Below, one piece after another: positions 59,000 to 64,000 of a stretch of DNA of 64,000 bases. Under the pieces are notes generated by a model, which saw nothing but the letters and a program-made list of their open reading frames with translations, was not told where the DNA came from and did not search any database. Made by a program: the position numbers and the translations under genes. The stretch's first letter is position 1. The number at the start of each line of letters is the position of its first letter. Source of the DNA: Pseudopithomyces maydicus (Eukaryota; Ascomycota; Dothideomycetes; Pleosporales; Didymosphaeriaceae); contig JANTUC010000015.1 in the NCBI GenBank assembly GCA_026873275.1, forward strand, positions 1,116,001 through 1,180,000, in the 5' to 3' direction.

Positions 59000-59536
59000 A
59001 TGGTCTATACGTTGAGAAAAGCCACGAAGGAAGATAAATCAACGCTAAACACGGTTGAGCTTAGCGCTGCGTCCATCTTCGAGTGTATACCTGAGTTGGC
59101 CGATCTCAAAGGCACCCATGCTTCATCAGAGGAGATCGAGAATTGGCTTACCAATGGCCGCATCTATATTGCAGAAGACATCAGCAAACCCGTGGGTTTC
59201 GTGGCTGCCATCCCCATGGATACCGCTCTGTACATCGCCGAGATATCCACAATCGTCGAGTATCAAGGGAAAGGTGTCGGTAGCGCCCTTATTGGAGCGG
59301 TAATTGACTGGGCTCGAGAAGAGTTCACTGGTGCAAAAACCAAACCACGCGTTACGTTGACGACATATCGTGAAGTGCCCTGGAATGGACCTTGGTACCG
59401 TAGACGGGGATTCAAGGAAGTGGACGCGGGAGCAATTGGGCCAAAACATCATGCAAAGATGGTCTATGATCAGGAAGAGCGAAATTTTGTACGGCCAGGA
59501 TATACGCGGTGTTGTATGCTATGGGAGGAAGAATGA
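59000..59536 (+). CDS. GNAT-family N-acetyltransferase
   Basis: Transfers acetyl from acetyl-CoA to an amine; substrate unknown. Single exon, 178 aa, a typical length for one GNAT domain. Visible: N-terminal YTLRKATKEDKSTL, the strand GFVAAIPMDTALYIAEISTI, motif A VEYQGKGVGSALIGAVIDWA (the QxxGxG acetyl-CoA loop), and the C-terminal WYRRRGFKEVD. The ATG at 59000 (acaATGG) gives the standard start. No intron. Neighbours give no pathway. Intact. Confidence 0.9.
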   Translation: MVYTLRKATKEDKSTLNTVELSAASIFECIPELADLKGTHASSEEIENWLTNGRIYIAEDISKPVGFVAAIPMDTALYIAEISTIVEYQGKGVGSALIGAVIDWAREEFTGAKTKPRVTLTTYREVPWNGPWYRRRGFKEVDAGAIGPKHHAKMVYDQEERNFVRPGYTRCCMLWEEE

Positions 59537-60092
59537 TACGCGAATCATGACCACTAACCGACAGAGAAGTTGAGAAACGGGTGGGGAAAATCTGGTACTT
59601 GGAAAATGAATCTGGTATATTGCATCTCGGTAACTTATCTGAATTAGCGATGGTGGAATAGTCTATTCTTATTCAGCTTCTTTGAATATAACATGCTGAA
59701 TGTGTATTCGGCTTTCGACAGTATCTTCTAAAGCACCGTCTTCCAACCTTATGATGATAGATAAATTGACATTCAAAAGTATTTCTGAGCTTTAGAAACA
59801 TATTGAAAATGTTTGTAACTCGCTTACTGTATGTTCTGCTATCTTCAATGATTGTGTATGCTAGTGAGATGAATCTAAGGGTAACGCTCTTCCCAATACC
59901 ATGTTACGAAATCAGTCCGCCTTTCTCTTCATGTGCCATTTTACTAAGAGCAGGTGGAATCTTAAATTCTATCGAGTATAGCACAAACATTAAAAACATG
60001 GTTAACAGATCGTAAAGGATCTATATAGCATTACTCCTAAATTTTCTTTTCCCGCCTGGTATGAAATACAGAACAATCGTACCGCATCTCAA
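59537..60092. other. Intergenic between convergent genes
   Basis: About 550 bp, AT-rich; a 70-codon frame near 59803 is hydrophobic at its start but not supported. Confidence 0.5.
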
Positions 60093-61540
60093 CTATTGGG
60101 CCGACTGCTTATTGTCATTTTTACCTTCCCAGTACTCCATTTCCTCTTCATCTGTATCCCCCATGTTTTCGTAACCCATGTCCTCATTTTCTCCAAAAAG
60201 CTTTTCACACAAATTATCCCACTTCCCGCGGTTCGAAAGGTACATTTCAAGGCTGTACTGCACACTGCCAGGCTCACTCTTGCTATCCTTTCCTGTATCA
60301 TGTTTCAATCGGAGCTTATCTCTCCCGGCGTAGTACTGTATATTCAACACCATACGTGATGGGTGGTACCGGATAGCGCGCCAGAACCTCCGCCAAGAGG
60401 ACTGGCCATGGAAACTCCGTTTTACCACTGGATATACGAGCCTGATATACTTCAGATGGCGTGACTCGCGGAAAAAGTTCGTTAAACCACCTATGAATTG
60501 CTCGTCTTCTGATATGAACGACTCGATTAGCGGCATTTTAACAATGCTTTCAGTATCTCGCCAGTCTTCGGAAGCATTATGATATATGCAACTTGCTGTA
60601 CATTTAAATAGGTGAACCCGGCGTAATTTCGAAGCGCTTCTAGATAGTAGTGTGTTCAAAACTTCACCAAGTATCAAGTCTCTATCGACAGGACGAACAA
60701 GGTTAGGATGGGGAGAAACGCAAGGGTTCCAGACAAGACCTTGAAAATTGACACTGTCCAACCGTCCATCGAATACCCAGGAAAAAGCCTCGCGAGACCG
60801 ACTTCGGACGCAATGGCCTATATGGAGACTTCGAATGCGGATTCTTGCTTCAGTCAGGCATTTCAGAACTGTATCAAATAGCGTCTCTCCAACAGTCCCG
60901 TGGATTTCCATGCATGTCTCGGGAGTATGCGCGTTGTCTCCTTCGACCCAAGCGTAGTGGTGCTTGTGGTTATGGTGAAATCGCCAAAACCTTGTTTCAA
61001 CGGTGATTTCGCCAGTCATTTGTTCCATGAGCTGTTTCCAGTTTCTGGCAAATTCGCCGTTTTCAAACAGGTCTCTAGTTTTGTTTGCCTGCACCATGTA
61101 CTCATCATAACGGTGTGTAACTTCTTCTTCTGGATAAGGCGGTTTATCTCCCATATAGTATTTCACAAATGTCAATGGGCTTACATCTCCAGAGTTTATG
61201 TACCTGCCACGTTTTTCATACGACCAATCGCGATTGAGCTCACGACATGCGTCTTTCATCGGCTCAAGGAAGAGGATTTGGCGGTAGGTGTCAAGGTCCA
61301 TTGTCCAAGAAAACTCAGTTGGTTGAAAAGATACGTGTTTCACATGGGGTGCGATGTGTGATATATCTGCCAAAGACTCCTGGGACACCGGCTGCAAGTT
61401 ATCGGTAAAATCAGTAAAGTCTCAATAGTTTGAGTAGTTAGATTGTTTGACTCGGGACCCATACCAAGACTATGCGCTTGAAAATAATACGTAGCAAGGA
61501 GGGCAGATAAGCGTAATGCCTGCTCACTAAACGCATGCAT
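60093..61540 (-). CDS. F-box-like / uncharacterised fungal protein
   Basis: Two exons (61540-61465, 61366-60093) join in phase to 449 aa. The start (MHAFSEQALRLSALLATYYF) and the second-exon opening (DISHIAPHVKHVSFQPTEF) resemble the N-terminal part of fungal F-box-type or related hypothetical proteins, which often continue with loosely repeated strands such as RIRSLHIGHC, LRRVHLFKC and LKYIRLVYP. No clear F-box signature can be confirmed. The C-terminus is acidic (DTDEEEMEYWEG). The intron (GTATGG...TTGGCAG) is the only one that matches phase; the longer single frame lacks an ATG. Exon 1 is short and its start uncertain. If F-box-like, it would recruit targets for ubiquitination; this is weak inference. 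Confidence 0.6.
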
Positions 61541-64000
61541 TGGAGTGACACTGGGTTATCGCTACAATGCGTGAGATGGTTTCGCTATTTATTGACACGA
61601 AGAAACGAACATGCGGAAAGATTCTTCGAATATATTGTCGTATAGTTCAGCTGGAAGTGCAGAAAATAGCGAAGGTCCCGGAGCCATAGTGATCAAACTA
61701 TGATGAGATGATCAGTGGGTGTCGGCTGGTCATGACGAGCTTATGTATCGTGCGGGAATCAAAACCCGCTAACAAGTGTGGAGAACTAGGGCAAACCGGC
61801 CTATCAAACACCCATGTATACACGGATGCCATCTGACATGGCAGTGCTAAACAGTGCTCAATCTGTGCGCAAAAATTCATTGGATACGCTTTGTTGTCGA
61901 GGTCAGCTCCAAACTTATCAAGATCGAAATGGTAGAGGAGAGACGCTGGGCGTACTCGCGCGCATGCTGACACCTCGGCAAGACGAGGCTCGATCTGACC
62001 AGTGGCGCAGTCGCATCTTCCATGGGCCATTCATGTTCGATGGTAGTGAGTTTTAAATGCCTAAATTTTAGTGGAGCCTGCAGCATCGAGCTTATTTCAT
62101 GGTATTATACTATGCTTCTCCGCCCTTCTATCCACTGCTATCGCTCTAATGTGCTATCTGCGCCCTCTTTCTGTGCTGCCTTTCATTTTTTTTTCATTCA
62201 TCTCGTTTACCCTTGTCTACGATTATACTGCGCCCTTTTCAATAAACGTCTTATTCTAGTAATATAATCACTACTAGTATGTTCTCATTATGTCCTTACG
62301 GTGTCAACTTTACGCCCTTGTCCCCATCGTGATGATCACTTCAGTGATGCTAATTGTGGAGAAATGGTGGAAAACATATCAGTCGGGCAGACTTTGTCTT
62401 CATCAGAAAGTGCATCGAAAATAACCAAGGCTATCGCTCCAAATGGGTGTGAGTTTTTCGATCGGCCAATATTCAATTGATTTCCCACTGGCATGGGAGC
62501 ATTCATAAGCTTGGAATAAAATTCTCTGTACAAGCGGGCTGTCTCAGTCCACCACTCCTTCGACAGTGCTAAGGTATAGGGTAACTGGTACAATACATGA
62601 TGGAAAACGCCACATCACTTTCTTAGTAACCGTTATTTTTGACTACTATAAGTTACCAAGTCATCCTAAACCAATAATAAAGATCATGCCGCGTCACGAT
62701 CTGATCTAATTCAGAAGGATCCCGCGATACATGAGTCAGCACAACTACATCGGCACGTCGGAGAGTTCGTTCAGAAGGTTTGTGGGTAGCGGCGAAGATA
62801 CAGAGGGTAATTAAAAAGCGGAGAAAGCCATGAGGTAACTTGAGCTGATGGTATCTAGGCCACATAGGTATCGATATTTGATACCTGACATTCAACTTCA
62901 TCCTAAATTGTCACCGTATCCTGCGCGTGATGCCTGGTGCAGTGAAGAGTCTACGACGTTTCTGCTACTCATTCAGCCATTCAATCAGTCAGTCAGTCAT
63001 TCTGCTAACGTCATAAAAGCCTAAACAGATCATACCGACTCCATCCAAAGGCAAACTAGACGCAACAAATCCACCCAGCAGGTTTACTACGCGTGTATTT
63101 TACATTTGTACATACTATCTGTTCTACAATGTCGAAATCTGCCAAAGTTAGTTCTAGACACTACCTTCTCAATCACTTGATATTTTTGTCTATGCTTCTT
63201 GATGTCTCTGTTAACAACGCCTCCTGTCAAACTACCCCGCTTTATAAGAAGTGCACGAAACGCCTCTCTGGCATCTGATTCACTCCCGTGTCGCCCTTCA
63301 TCATGTCCATCGGATAGCAAGACCGTACACCTGCCGCTCTGTCCCCGGCGGATTTCCAGCCCATCCAATGTCTAATTTATCAGATCGCCAATCGTGTTAG
63401 TCTATAGGGTTGCTTTTCATCCTTGCATTAGACGACGTCTATCTACTCTTCAATGGTAGCATCGAAGACGTCAGAAGTTCAGCTTCTGCCCCAAAGCAAG
63501 ACCCACTGACCCGGATCTAGGTAAGTACCTACATACATGGCGACGTGTAAATAGTTCTAGATGCAGTTTCTGGGGAGGTGATTGGTCCGACTTCGCTTCC
63601 GAGCTAATCCGCGGCTCGCCTCGCCTCAGTCTATGCTGGTCTCCGCTTTGGACATGCTTAAAGTTCACTAGTCTAGTCTATTATTCTGTAGCGACGAATT
63701 GTGTTGCGCAGTACGCATGTTTAGTGTAGCCTCCTGCTGGGGTCCAAGTACGGCGAACGGAGCAACAGCTACCAGGGCGTACGTCTCAGTCGTACGAGCC
63801 GATTTATATGTTTCTACAGTCAGCATCTGTGTCTTTTTTTTGAGCGCGCGCAAAAGCGTATAGCAGCCGCACAGGGTATATAGGTGGGACCGATCGACAA
63901 AGCGGGTGTTTGCTCTTTGGGTAAAGCGCTGCCGAATCCCGTCAGTCGAAGCGCGCATCGTAAGCCACTCGGCCCCGAGGGTACCATTATGCAAGACCTC
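61541..64000. other. Gene-poor window end with one repeat copy
   Basis: About 2.5 kb with no supported gene. Contains repeat copy D and a short cagt tandem (about 62983-63000). Frames at 61700-62030 and 63670-63990 lack domains. Confidence 0.5.
63007..63072. repeat. Dispersed repeat, copy D (most diverged)
   Basis: Aligns with copy A over its whole length (aacgtcataaaagcctaaac, then accgactccatccaaaggc). Most differences to A and C are G-to-A or C-to-T, for example agatcat for aggtcat and aaactag for aaaccag. Confidence 0.6.

Noticed and set aside
61698..62086. 110-aa and overlapping ORFs near the right end
   Set aside because: No domain, short, overlapping on both strands.
1..64000. CRISPR arrays, bacterial insertion sequences, rRNA genes
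   Set aside because: None seen; the window is eukaryotic nuclear DNA with spliceosomal introns.

Overview
The window is nuclear DNA of a filamentous ascomycete (Pezizomycotina). Genes carry short GT-AG introns (about 45-130 bp). The gene families are typical of that group: a HET-domain protein, a fungal rhodopsin-like 7-TM protein, a GT31-PAN glycosyltransferase, an OPT transporter, a GH10 xylanase with a CBM1, and a hybrid PKS-NRPS. The class or species cannot be resolved from sequence alone. Most multi-exon models below were built by joining open frames across introns whose phases match, so boundaries are predictions.

Layout. 1-6.5 kb: a secreted GH10 xylanase and an OPT oligopeptide transporter. 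6.8-24.9 kb: a secondary-metabolite cluster. It holds a ~4,018-codon highly reducing PKS-NRPS (KS-AT-DH-MT-KR-ACP-C-A-T-R, no ER domain), a trans-acting enoyl reductase, a lipocalin-like Diels-Alderase of the Fsa2/CghA/MycB type, and an O-methyltransferase-fold protein. This set is the core of decalin-type tetramic acid pathways such as equisetin: PKS plus trans-ER build the polyene, the NRPS part adds an amino acid and releases, the Diels-Alderase closes the decalin, and the MT-like protein tailors. No P450, transcription factor or MFS pump is visible, so the cluster is minimal or the rest lies outside.

24.9-31.4 kb is a gene-poor, partly AT-rich stretch. 31.4-37.6 kb: a cysteine-rich small secreted protein, a six-exon ubiquitin-like-domain protein and a GT31-PAN glycosyltransferase. 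38.3-48.7 kb, all minus strand: a single-pass Ser/Thr-rich membrane protein, an Arg/Asp-rich low-complexity protein, an acyl-CoA-dehydrogenase-like flavoprotein, an acetate-transporter-family protein and a rhodopsin-like 7-TM protein. 50-61.5 kb: an alpha/beta hydrolase, a frame-broken gene, an 86-aa lysine-rich protein, a HET protein, a GPI-type cell-surface protein, a GNAT acetyltransferase and an F-box-like protein. 61.5-64 kb has no gene I can support.

Two cross-cutting observations matter. First, six otherwise coherent genes each lack exactly one base, and each break can be placed at a run of 4-6 G/C bases. This looks like homopolymer under-calling in the assembly rather than six pseudogenes. 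Second, the PKS-NRPS also has an in-frame TAA in its DH domain that this cannot explain, so the cluster may be genuinely silenced. A short dispersed repeat occurs four times, and its copies differ largely by C-to-T and G-to-A changes, consistent with RIP.
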